A DNA stretch of 6,864 bases. Source: CAYYHA01 sp964471535 (lineage in GTDB: Bacteria > Myxococcota > Myxococcia > SLRQ01). Where the stretch lies: positions 1 through 6,864 of the forward strand of contig CAYYHA010000230.1 of NCBI GenBank assembly GCA_964471535.1, given 5' to 3'. Positions 1 to 6,358 of the stretch are shown here, one piece after another. Within the stretch, counting starts at the first letter, position 1. Every line of letters starts with the position of its first letter. The notes beneath the pieces were generated by a model. That model had not been told where the DNA came from. It saw only the letters and a list, made by a program, of their open reading frames with translations, and searched no databases. A program made the translations under genes and the position numbers.

Positions 1-12
1 TGGGAGCCGGCT

Positions 13-42
13 CAGGCGCCGCGGCCAGGGGGCGGGCGCCTG
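13..42. repeat. 8-bp inverted repeat downstream of pckA
   Basis: CAGGCGCC at 13-20 is the exact reverse complement of GGCGCCTG at 35-42, with a 14-base spacer. It lies beyond the nearer hairpin at 53-72, in the 3' flank of pckA. No T-run follows it on either strand, so termination is not shown. It may be a second stem of a tandem terminator or a bidirectional structure shared with a gene left of the window. The GGCGCC core also occurs at 54-59 and 66-71 and is common in DNA this GC-rich, so part of the symmetry is expected by chance. Confidence 0.4.
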
Positions 43-47
43 GCGCG

Positions 48-72
48 GACAAAGGCGCCAGTGCCGGCGCCT
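48..72 (-). terminator. Probable intrinsic terminator of pckA
   Basis: On the minus strand, AGGCGCC (72-66) pairs perfectly with GGCGCCT (59-53) around a 6-base loop. The stem is 7 bp and nearly all G-C. It is followed directly by a short T-rich stretch (TTTGT, counting the last stem base). The hairpin begins 16 bases after the pckA stop codon, which is the expected place. The T-tract is short, so termination may be partial or need Rho. Confidence 0.5.
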
Positions 73-88
73 GCCGGCGAGGGACCCG

Positions 89-1642
89 TCAGTCGAGGGG
101 GAAGGCGTGGACGATCTCCGGCCGAAGTCCGGAGAACTGCTCCAGCCACGCCTTGCGCTCGTGCTTGAGCGTGCGGCAGAGCTGCGCGTACTCCTCGGGC
201 GCGTAGAGCTTCCTGGGGTCGAAGGCCTCGATGTCCATGCCGGGAACCTGCGTGGGCACCTCGTAGCCCCAGTCCGGATCGGTGGTCCACTCCACCGTGT
301 CGCGGGCGATCTCGCGGATGATGGCCTGGCTCATCATCAGGGTGATCTTCTTGCCTGCTTCCTTCCCGCCGACCTTGCCGGTGTTGAGGAGGAAGCACTG
401 GATCTCGTCGCCGTTGCGTTCGAGGATCTCCAGGAAGCGGTTGCCCTCCTCGTACTTGGGTCCGACGATGAAGGGGTTGGTGCCCACCTCGCGCACCGCC
501 TCGCCGGCCGCCGACGGATCGGCAGCGCTGGTCTTGATCGACTCACCGAGCATGAAGGCCGCTGCGCCCTGCACCGGGGTGAGCCGAGCCACCGGGGGAA
601 CGATGGTGTAGTTGCGGGTGATGAAGAAGACGAGGTTCACCTTCTCGAGGTCGATGCGCTCCCCGCACAGGTCGATGTCCGAGCGCAGGACGATGGCCCG
701 GCCGTTCTTCGAGATCGCGCAGTTGTCGAAGTCGACCTCGCGGTCGGGGCCGACCCAGACGTTCTCGAGGAGCGCCCGCGGCTTCTGGATCGCGTCGTAG
801 AGGGTGGGTTGATCCTCGGGCCTAAGCCCATCGGTCTTGATGTAGAAGCCCTCCTCGGTGCCCCGGCAGGCGCCGTCGGGCATCATGAAGACCACGTCGT
901 CCTGCAGGATCTCCACCCCCTCCTCGCCGTGAAGCTCGTGCGGGTGGCAGGTCAGCGAGGTCTTCCCCGTTCCAGAGAGGCCGAAGAAGATGGCGCCGCG
1001 TTCCACCAACGCGCCACTTCGGTTCTTCACCCGGAGGATCTTCGAGCCCGCGTGGAGGCCGAGCCCGCCCCGACGGGTCTTCGTGTGGTACATCCCCATC
1101 CGCAGGAAGGCCTTCTTGCACTCGCCGTAGTAGTCGATGCCGAGCACGTAGGTGACCCCGTGCTCCGCGTCGATGAGCACGCGGCGCTCTGGCCAGTCCT
1201 CCACGTAGTAGGTGACGAAGTCCGGTTCACGCGCCGCGTAGTCGGCCGGCGGGGGGAAGAGCGCCGAGTGCCAGAACAGCGCCACCCGCGCGGCGTGCTT
1301 CTGGACGAAGGCGCGGCAGTGATAGGCCCCCTCGCCCTGGCCCATGGTGCGATCCACCTGGATGAACTCCCGATTTCGCACGTGCTCACGCACCGCCTCG
1401 ACGAGGGCGCGGTCCTCGTCGGTGAACGGCTCGTCGACGAAGTTCTTGGAGAACTTCGCCGAGCGCGAGCGGACCCGACTCACGTAGGCCGCATTCCCCC
1501 AGATCGTCGTCCACTCGCCGGGGCGGGCCAGCTCGCGGAGCGCGTCGCGAGAGGGGTTGTCGAGCACCGCCCCCAGCTCGAGGTCGCGGGGCAGGTACGG
1601 GGCGTGGACTTCGGTCTGCTTCTTGGCAGCGTGCGTGGCCAT
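89..1642 (-). CDS. pckA: Phosphoenolpyruvate carboxykinase (ATP), divergent
   Basis: This enzyme converts oxaloacetate and ATP to phosphoenolpyruvate, CO2 and ADP in the cytoplasm, the first committed step of gluconeogenesis from TCA intermediates. The product is 517 aa, against 540 in E. coli. Visible motifs are the PEPCK-type P-loop GLSGTGKTS at 221-229 (Lys227); the paired Asp of kinase-2 (Asp248-Asp249); an RSxxxKF stretch at 58-64 matching the substrate-binding RSPKDKF; a GECKK segment at 173-177 matching the metal/substrate lysine region; His197; EEGFYIK at 264-270 matching EGGCYAK; and Arg315 in the ENTR-like position. The usual HGW after the kinase-2 aspartates is absent, so this is a divergent branch. 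The ATG start is well supported: GAGGAG sits 6 bases upstream. It appears monocistronic, with a hairpin after the stop. It is ATP-type, not the unrelated-in-detail GTP-type; the family is clear, but nucleotide preference is inferred from the motifs. Confidence 0.92.
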   Translation of the reverse strand: MATHAAKKQTEVHAPYLPRDLELGAVLDNPSRDALRELARPGEWTTIWGNAAYVSRVRSRSAKFSKNFVDEPFTDEDRALVEAVREHVRNREFIQVDRTMGQGEGAYHCRAFVQKHAARVALFWHSALFPPPADYAAREPDFVTYYVEDWPERRVLIDAEHGVTYVLGIDYYGECKKAFLRMGMYHTKTRRGGLGLHAGSKILRVKNRSGALVERGAIFFGLSGTGKTSLTCHPHELHGEEGVEILQDDVVFMMPDGACRGTEEGFYIKTDGLRPEDQPTLYDAIQKPRALLENVWVGPDREVDFDNCAISKNGRAIVLRSDIDLCGERIDLEKVNLVFFITRNYTIVPPVARLTPVQGAAAFMLGESIKTSAADPSAAGEAVREVGTNPFIVGPKYEEGNRFLEILERNGDEIQCFLLNTGKVGGKEAGKKITLMMSQAIIREIARDTVEWTTDPDWGYEVPTQVPGMDIEAFDPRKLYAPEEYAQLCRTLKHERKAWLEQFSGLRPEIVHAFPLD

Positions 1643-1798
1643 CGGCGGCTCCTCGTGGGAGCGCCCGCACCGGCGGCGGGACCGCCCCCTTGGAAAGGTT
1701 GTTCCGTACCCCCGGCCGGATCGCCCATCGATGCGCGGCCGCGGGGACCCCCCCTGTAGTCCGCCTGTCCGGCCTTTTCAACCGTTTCGAGCCGGGGT
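1643..1798. promoter_or_regulatory. Divergent pckA-queC intergenic region
   Basis: This 156-base spacer must contain the start signals of both flanking genes. The clearest element is the pckA ribosome binding site (GAGGAG on the minus strand, about 1649-1654). A weak sigma70-like pair for pckA lies on the minus strand: TTGAAA (1781-1776), a 17-base spacer, then TACAGG (1758-1753). The -35 matches consensus at five of six positions but the -10 at only three, so this is a candidate only. No convincing promoter or Shine-Dalgarno sequence is seen for queC, and no recognisable preQ1 riboswitch. A 10-bp palindrome, CGCGGCCGCG, lies at 1734-1743 and is unremarkable at this GC content. Confidence 0.35.
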
Positions 1799-2563
1799 AT
1801 GAGCACGCCCACGGGCTTTTCCAAGCGATATCGCGGAACTACGAAGGTGCCCCAAGAGAGCCAGATCGACGAGCTGCGTCACGCCGTGGTGCTGGTCAGC
1901 GGGGGCCTCGACTCGGCGACCGTGCTCGCCATGGCATCCGCCACGGGCTGGACCTGCCACGGACTGACCGTGGACTACGGGCAGCGGCACAAGGCGGAGC
2001 TCGAGGCCGCCCGCGCCGTGTGCGAGGCGCTCGGCGCAGCCAGCCACCGCATCGTGCGGGTGGAACTCGGCGCCTTCGGCGGCTCGGCGCTCACCGAGCC
2101 CCATCGCACGGTGCCGACGGGGCGCGACGCCCGCGCCATCGAGGCGGGGGGTATTCCGGAGACCTACGTGCCGGCCCGGAACACGGTGATGCTCTCGGTG
2201 GCGCTCTCGCTTGCCGAGGCGATCGAAGCCGATGCGATCTTCTGCGGGGTCAACGCGATCGACTACTCCGGCTACCCGGACTGCCGCCCCGACTTCGTTG
2301 CTGCCTTCCAGGCGCTCGCCAACGTGGCCACGCGGCGGGGTGTGCAGGGCCGGCCCATTCAGATCAAGGCACCCCTCATCCGCATGCGCAAGGCGGAGAT
2401 CATCCGCACGGGGTTGGATCTGGGTGTCGACTATGCGCTCACCGTCAGCTGTTACGACCCCGATGGGGCGGGGCGCGCCTGCGGGCGCTGCGACGCGTGC
2501 ACCCTGCGGCGCGCCGGCTTCGAGGCGGCCGGTGTGGCGGACCCCACGCGCTATCGCCCTTGA
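1799..2563 (+). CDS. queC: 7-cyano-7-deazaguanine synthase QueC
   Basis: QueC converts 7-carboxy-7-deazaguanine, with ammonia and ATP, to preQ0 (7-cyano-7-deazaguanine), the precursor of the tRNA wobble base queuosine. The protein is 254 aa. The ATP-pyrophosphatase PP-loop SGGLDS is at 34-39, followed by the family's VDYGQRHKAEL segment and a central PARNTVMLS segment. The C-terminal zinc site is intact: Cys218, Cys228, Cys231 and Cys234 in the C-x9-CxxCxxC arrangement. The start is uncertain. ATG at 1799 has only a weak GGGG/GAG upstream and gives an unusually long leader before the PP-loop; an in-frame GTG at 1847 would shorten it by 16 residues but also lacks a good ribosome binding site. 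Other pathway genes (queD, queE, queF) are not in the window, so it stands alone here, divergent from pckA. Confidence 0.95.
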   Translation: MSTPTGFSKRYRGTTKVPQESQIDELRHAVVLVSGGLDSATVLAMASATGWTCHGLTVDYGQRHKAELEAARAVCEALGAASHRIVRVELGAFGGSALTEPHRTVPTGRDARAIEAGGIPETYVPARNTVMLSVALSLAEAIEADAIFCGVNAIDYSGYPDCRPDFVAAFQALANVATRRGVQGRPIQIKAPLIRMRKAEIIRTGLDLGVDYALTVSCYDPDGAGRACGRCDACTLRRAGFEAAGVADPTRYRP

Positions 2564-2627
2564 GCGGAATCGCTCCTCAGGGAGGGCGCGCGGTGTGTGC
2601 CGCCTCGGGCGCCGCCGGGGCCGGACC

Positions 2628-4206
2628 TCAAGGGGCAGCCCAGGTGAAGCTGGGCGTGCCCGGCCCGCCTTCGACGTCCACCGATGTGAAAGGCCCACCG
2701 CCGGCGACAAGGCAGTCGCCTCCGTCCACCGTGGCCGGGGCCCCCTCGTGGAGGACGAAGGTCGCGGTGCACCGCACCTTGCCCGCGCCGGCGTCGTAGC
2801 CGAGCTCGAGCGTGTAGGGCGTCTCGGCGGCCAGGGCAGGGCGGTCGCTGCACACCAGGGTGTTGCCGCAGAGCAGCTCCTGGGTGGTCCCCGGTTGCGG
2901 GCCCTGTCCGTAGCGGATCGGCGGGCCGATGGAGGGCGCACTGCGGTATTCGCCGAGGCCCCAGAGGGCCGGCGGATCGAGGGCGGGATCGCGCACGACG
3001 ATGTCGACGAGGAGCGTGACGGGCGCAACGCAGGTCCCCTGGTGACAGAGGCTCGTCGCATCGCAGCNNNNNNNNNNNNNNNNNNNNNNNNNNNNNNNNN
3101 NNNNNNNNNNNNNNNNNNNNNNNNNNNNNNNNNNNNNNNNNNNNNNNNNNNNNNNNNNNNNNNNNNNTCCCGCACAGGCCCCCGCAACCGTCGTCGCCAC
3201 ACTGCTTGCCCGTGCAGTCGGGGGTGCAGGTCGCCGAGCAGCTCCCGTCGCGGCAGACCTCTCCGTCGGCGCAGCTCCCGCACAGGCCCCCGCAACCGTC
3301 GTCGCCACACTGCTTGCCCGTGCAGTCGGGCGTGCACGCGATGCACGCACCACCGCTGCAGATCTCCCCGCCGGCGCAGCTGCCGCAGCTGCCGCCGCAG
3401 CCATCGTCGCCGCAGACGCGGCCGGCGCAGTTGGGCTGGCACTCGCAGAAGCGCTGCGGGAAGCAGTAGGGGTCGGGCTGCGAAGCATCGCCGAGATCGA
3501 CGCAGCAGCCTCCCTCGAAGACCGCGTCGCAGTCGCTTTCGCCGTTGGGACAGGCAGGGGTGCAGAAGCTGACGGATCCGTCCTGGCTGGAAAGACAGGT
3601 GTCGCTTCGCGTCAGGTCGCAGTCGGTGATGCCTCCGGGGCAGTTCTGTCCCGGGGCGGCGTCGCCGCCGGCGACGCAGAACTCGTAGCGGTTGCCCTGC
3701 GCGTCCTGGAAGCCGGCGCAGCCGGTGTTTCCCTCGCCACAGGAGTCGGGATCCGAGAGATCGCAGGGGGCAGAGCAGAAGGCCCCCGTCTCCAGGGGAA
3801 GACAAAAGGCGGTCTGGCAGTCGGTGGGGCCCTCGCAGGGGGCGCCGATGGGGCCGTCGCCGGCGGGGACGCAGACGTCGACCACGCCGCCCGCGCCGTC
3901 GCTCACCGGCAGGCAGTGAAAGCCCTCGGGGCAGGGGGTGGCCGGGTCGCAGAGGCCGGTGCACACCGCCGAGGTCACGTCCAGGGTGAGGCAGACCTGC
4001 AGGTGGCACTGCTGCGGGCTCGTGCAGGCGGTACCGAAGGCCTGCTCGGGCGCTACGCACTGGTCGGTCGCCAAGGAACAGTACCTTCCCTCGGGGCACC
4101 CTTCCACCGCGCAGCGATCGCCGCAGCTGCACGCGTTGAGTACCGCTGCCGCCGAGAGCACGGCCAGGGCGGCGAGATGCCAGTAGGCAGCCCGTCCATC
4201 CCTCAC
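2628..4206 (-). CDS. Cys-rich lipoprotein with CGDDGCGG repeats, split by an assembly gap
   Basis: This is a secreted, lipid-anchored Cys-rich protein of unknown function. The N-terminus has a basic then hydrophobic signal (1-25) ending in the lipobox LNAC, with Cys26 as the likely lipidated residue. Residues 28-255 hold many Cys pairs, suggesting disulfide-stabilised modules. From 256 come tandem CxPxCxGxxCGDDGCGG units (256-290, 291-326, 327 onward), cut at residue 346 by 100 N. After the gap the protein resumes in a different apparent frame (CDATSLCHQGTC) and continues for about 145 residues as a less Cys-rich domain ending in TPSFTWAAP. The coding bases on both sides sum to a multiple of three, so the real gap should too. 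The GTG start overlaps the upstream ecsC-like stop as GTGA and has a purine-rich GGGAGAAGAGG just upstream. Such repeats are familiar from surface proteins of myxobacteria and relatives; adhesion or matrix roles are only inference. Two separate genes flanking a larger gap is the alternative. Confidence 0.8.
3068..3167. other. Assembly gap (100 N)
   Basis: The sequence is exactly 100 N, the conventional placeholder for a gap of unknown length. It falls inside a tandem repeat whose last two visible copies are almost identical, the usual cause of a short-read assembly break. The true number of repeat units in the lipoprotein is therefore unknown. Confidence 0.97.
3168..3441 (-). repeat. Tandem 105/108-bp coding repeat of Cys-rich units
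   Basis: Three units are visible in coding order: 3441-3337 (35 codons), 3336-3229 (36 codons) and 3228-3168 (truncated by the gap). Each encodes CxPxCxGxxCGDDGCGGxCGSC followed by a variable Cys-containing tail. Comparing 3168-3228 with 3276-3336 shows 60 of 61 bases identical (one G/C difference at 3223), while the first unit has diverged more. This suggests recent duplication of the second unit. The array probably continues into the gap. Confidence 0.9.
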
Positions 4207-4787
4207 GGCCGCCTCTTCTCCCGCAGTCGCCGCACCATTCCATAGTGCCGCATGGCCTCCTGTCCCACCCGCTCGATGTCCCGGTTGTTGAGCCAGGCGG
4301 AGACCGGCGCGGCGACGAAGGGCACAGCCCGGCCTAGGAGCGGAATGCCCTTTCTCGCCATCAGGCGGGTGGCGATCCGGGCCAGGACCGGGGTGCCGCT
4401 GCGGTAGAGCGGTCCCACGCCGTTGCCACGCCCCAGGATCTCGAGGATCTCCTGCTGCCCGCGGCGGCTCTTCAGGTTGGCGCGGTGCACGAGCCCGATC
4501 TCCACGATGAGTGCGATCTGCAGGTAGGTGACCAGGAGCAGATCGGCGGGCAGCGCGACGAGGCCGAAGAGGCCGCTGACGGCGCCGCCGGTTCCGGCGT
4601 AGGCCTTCTTTGCGTGGACGAGGTGGGTGGCGAGCGCCTTCTCACCCGCGTCGGGGTAGCGCCGGCGCAGCGCCCGGATGCGGGGGCGGGCCCGCTCGAT
4701 CTCGCCCAGCACGATCTCGTCGAAGCGACGAAAGGCCAGCTCGCGCAGCGCTGGGCCACCCGCCTGCTCCGCTGCTCCGCCGCTCAA
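4203..4787 (-). CDS. EcsC family protein
   Basis: The product is about 194 aa and resembles the EcsC family, named after the third gene of the Bacillus ecs ABC-transporter operon; the biochemical role of the family is not established. Visible features are a basic N-terminal helix region (about 15-60), a long hydrophobic stretch at 65-100 with GLFGLVALPADLLL, and a C-terminal RAVPFVAAPVSAWLNNRDIE segment typical of the family's small hydrophobic end followed by a conserved Asn. It is probably membrane-associated, with no signal peptide. I chose TTG at 4787: it overlaps the upstream stop as TTGA and has GGAGGGGG about 10 bases before it. A longer ATG reading from 4892 is open but would overlap the upstream gene by over 100 bases with a compositionally odd leader. 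Its own stop overlaps the GTG of the downstream lipoprotein gene. No ABC-transporter genes accompany it. Confidence 0.75.
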   Translation of the reverse strand: MSGGAAEQAGGPALRELAFRRFDEIVLGEIERARPRIRALRRRYPDAGEKALATHLVHAKKAYAGTGGAVSGLFGLVALPADLLLVTYLQIALIVEIGLVHRANLKSRRGQQEILEILGRGNGVGPLYRSGTPVLARIATRLMARKGIPLLGRAVPFVAAPVSAWLNNRDIERVGQEAMRHYGMVRRLREKRRP

Positions 4788-5461
4788 GGCTCGGCCCCCT
4801 CCACGCGGATCGTGTGTTCGGGCATCTCGGTGGTACCGACTCGCACCTCCATACGATACGTTCCCGGCCGGCGAACGAAAAAGCCCTCCCATTCGACGAC
4901 GTAGTCGGTCTCCTTCCCGAGCCGCCCGAAGGGGACCATGCCCTCGGCCCAGGCGACCGCCCGTCCCGCGGGATCGCGGAGCGTCAGCGCCACCTTCGCC
5001 GTCACCGGCTGCGTCGCGGAGAGGGAGAGGCAGGTGCTGAAGCCGTCCACCCGGCCGGGGATGCGGGCCGCCTTCAGGACCTCGAACGGGTCGATGGCGA
5101 CGCAGCGGCGGTTGTGCATCCGAAAGCCTCGGGCGTGGCGAACCGCCCGCAGGGAGAAGCGCACCTTCGCCTTCTTCACCGGCGCCTCGGACGTGCGCTG
5201 TGTCTCCAGGTCGTCCGCCTTCGGGACCGGCGGTGCCTCCATCGCCCCCTCCAAGTTGGGGAGGTGCAGCTTGAGGTCGCCCGGATCCAGGGACTGCGCA
5301 TCGGCATCCTTCGCCTCGCTTGGTACGGGCGATGCCCGCGGCGGTGCCGCGACAGGACGGCCTGGTACCGCGGGCGCGATGCGGCCGGGCCCCCCCGCCG
5401 CGGCGAGGGAGGCGAGGGAGGCGAGGAGGCCGAAGCCCACCCAGAGGTGCGGAGGGTTCAT
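4784..5461 (-). CDS. Secreted hypothetical protein
   Basis: I do not recognise a named family. The 225-aa product begins with a hydrophobic export signal (about 5-22, cleavage plausible near the Ala-Ala-Gly at 21-23). A Pro/Ala-rich, probably disordered linker follows to about residue 95. The C-terminal half (about 100-222) alternates short hydrophobic strands and looks like a beta-sandwich: TAKVALTLRDPAG, YVVEWEGFFV and GTYRMEVRVG resemble strands of Ig-like or carbohydrate-binding folds. Only two Cys remain after the signal (120 and 144), and they could form one disulfide. There is no lipobox, so it is likely periplasmic or secreted. The ATG overlaps the upstream LEA-type stop as ATGA and has no clear ribosome binding site, so translation is probably coupled. 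It may act with its exported neighbours; no function can be assigned. Confidence 0.8.
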   Translation of the reverse strand: MNPPHLWVGFGLLASLASLAAAGGPGRIAPAVPGRPVAAPPRASPVPSEAKDADAQSLDPGDLKLHLPNLEGAMEAPPVPKADDLETQRTSEAPVKKAKVRFSLRAVRHARGFRMHNRRCVAIDPFEVLKAARIPGRVDGFSTCLSLSATQPVTAKVALTLRDPAGRAVAWAEGMVPFGRLGKETDYVVEWEGFFVRRPGTYRMEVRVGTTEMPEHTIRVEGAEP

Positions 5462-6282
5462 TGGATCGAGAGCGTGCGATGTGCGTTCAGGGGCAGCGAG
5501 ACCGGCCCCGCCGTCAAGGTGCCCGCAAGGCCCACCTCGACCTGCCCCGACCGCAGGGCATCGTACAGGGCTTGCCCCGTCCTTGCGAAGTCGATACGCA
5601 CCGGCACCTCGATGCGCCGCGCCTCGCCCGCCGGAACCGTGCCCGGGGAGAGTGTGCCCCGCCCCACCGACTGACCGGCGAGGGTGAGCGACCAGTCGAG
5701 CGTCGAGGCGGGCAGCGGGAAACGGTTGGCGTTCCGAAGCGCCAGGCTCACGACCAGGTCGGCGCCGCGGATGGACACGCCGCGGGCCTGCAGGCCCAAG
5801 AGCTCCACCTTCGGCAGGCGGGGAACCGGGACGGTGCCCTTCTGATCGTAGGGGATCTCGAGCACCCCCGCCGGCGTCTCGAAGCCGAAGGCGCCCTGCA
5901 CCCGCCAGCCCACCTCCTCCTTCCGGTAGAAGTTGAGCAGGATGTTGGCCGCATCGGCGAAGCGGAAGTCGAAGGGCAGGGTGAGGGTGCTCGTCTCGGT
6001 GGGGGCGACCTCCAGGTGCTTCTTCGTCGAGCCGGTGGCGAGCGGCTTTCCGTTGACCTTGAAGGTGTAGGAGAGCGAGGCGAGCTTCAGGCCGAAGGTA
6101 TTGGGATTCTCGATCCGCCAGGAGAGATCGAGGCCGGCCCCGAGGAAGGAGAGGCTTCGCACCCTCGCCCCCGCGAAGTGGACCGTCGGCTTTTGCACCA
6201 CCTCGGAGAGGAAGCGGCGCAGAGCGGCACAGCCGGAGGACGAAAGGGCGAGGACGAGGCTGAAGACGAGGATCCGGCGCAT
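5458..6282 (-). CDS. LEA type 2 (WHy domain) lipoprotein
   Basis: This is an envelope lipoprotein of the LEA14/WHy class. Residues 1-17 form a short basic-hydrophobic signal ending in the lipobox SSGC, with Cys18 as the acylation site. Two similar beta-rich halves follow. The first (about 33-135) has the hallmark pattern of an ENPN motif at 58-61 after a hydrophobic strand, then LKLASLSYTFKVNGKPLATG. The second (about 156-270) has the weaker equivalent RNANRFPLP at 183-191 followed by LDWSLTLAGQSVGRG. The 274-aa length fits a signal plus two WHy domains. In plants such domains are linked to desiccation and stress responses; in bacteria their function is largely unknown. It is the first gene of a four-gene block and starts 76 bases after the PilZ gene ends. 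The ATG has no strong ribosome binding site, but the signal peptide fixes this start. Confidence 0.87.
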   Translation of the reverse strand: MRRILVFSLVLALSSSGCAALRRFLSEVVQKPTVHFAGARVRSLSFLGAGLDLSWRIENPNTFGLKLASLSYTFKVNGKPLATGSTKKHLEVAPTETSTLTLPFDFRFADAANILLNFYRKEEVGWRVQGAFGFETPAGVLEIPYDQKGTVPVPRLPKVELLGLQARGVSIRGADLVVSLALRNANRFPLPASTLDWSLTLAGQSVGRGTLSPGTVPAGEARRIEVPVRIDFARTGQALYDALRSGQVEVGLAGTLTAGPVSLPLNAHRTLSIQ

Positions 6283-6358
6283 GACGGGCGGTCTAGACGG
6301 AGACGCACGAGGCGGTATTCGCCCCCCTTCCGCCAGGCCGCGGGGGGCTCCGGCCGCG
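6283..6358. other. Spacer between PilZ gene and LEA-type operon
   Basis: This 76-base non-coding stretch lies between two minus-strand genes. I see no clear promoter. A short GGCCG/CGGCC pairing flanks a G-rich centre but lacks a T-run, so a terminator is not supported. Co-transcription of the downstream operon with the PilZ gene is possible. Confidence 0.4.

Noticed and set aside
107..1759. 550-codon open frame on the plus strand, antisense to pckA
   Set aside because: The protein is low in recognisable motifs and rich in Arg, Val and Leu as expected for the complement of a high-GC gene. The opposite strand encodes an unmistakable PEPCK.
1643..1798. preQ1 riboswitch ahead of queC
   Set aside because: I see no compact hairpin with the A-rich tail of a preQ1-I aptamer, and the region is GC-rich without a candidate pseudoknot.
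2564..2627. Shared terminator between the convergent queC and lipoprotein genes
   Set aside because: Only short pairings such as CTCC/GGAG near 2572-2583 are present, with no T-run on either side. Termination must occur somewhere here, but no site can be supported.
2551..3067. Same-frame continuation of the Cys-rich lipoprotein after the gap, ending at 2551
   Set aside because: It is an Arg/Pro-rich composition artefact that depends on the placeholder gap being exactly 100 bases. The other frame gives a normal protein end at 2628.
3168..3441. CRISPR array
   Set aside because: The repeats are about 105-108 bases, directly adjacent and in frame, encoding protein modules. There are no spacers.
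2211..3572. 453-codon plus-strand open frame starting inside queC
   Set aside because: It overlaps real genes in the wrong frames, is Arg/Ser/Pro-rich, and spans the assembly gap.
1778..4243. 821-codon open frame on the minus strand through the gap
   Set aside because: It is Arg/Leu-rich shadow sequence over queC and the Cys-rich gene and crosses the N run. It shows no domain.
6087..6308. 73-codon minus-strand frame overlapping the LEA-type gene start
   Set aside because: It is an out-of-frame shadow with Arg/Ser/Pro-rich composition. The LEA-type frame has a clear signal peptide and domains.
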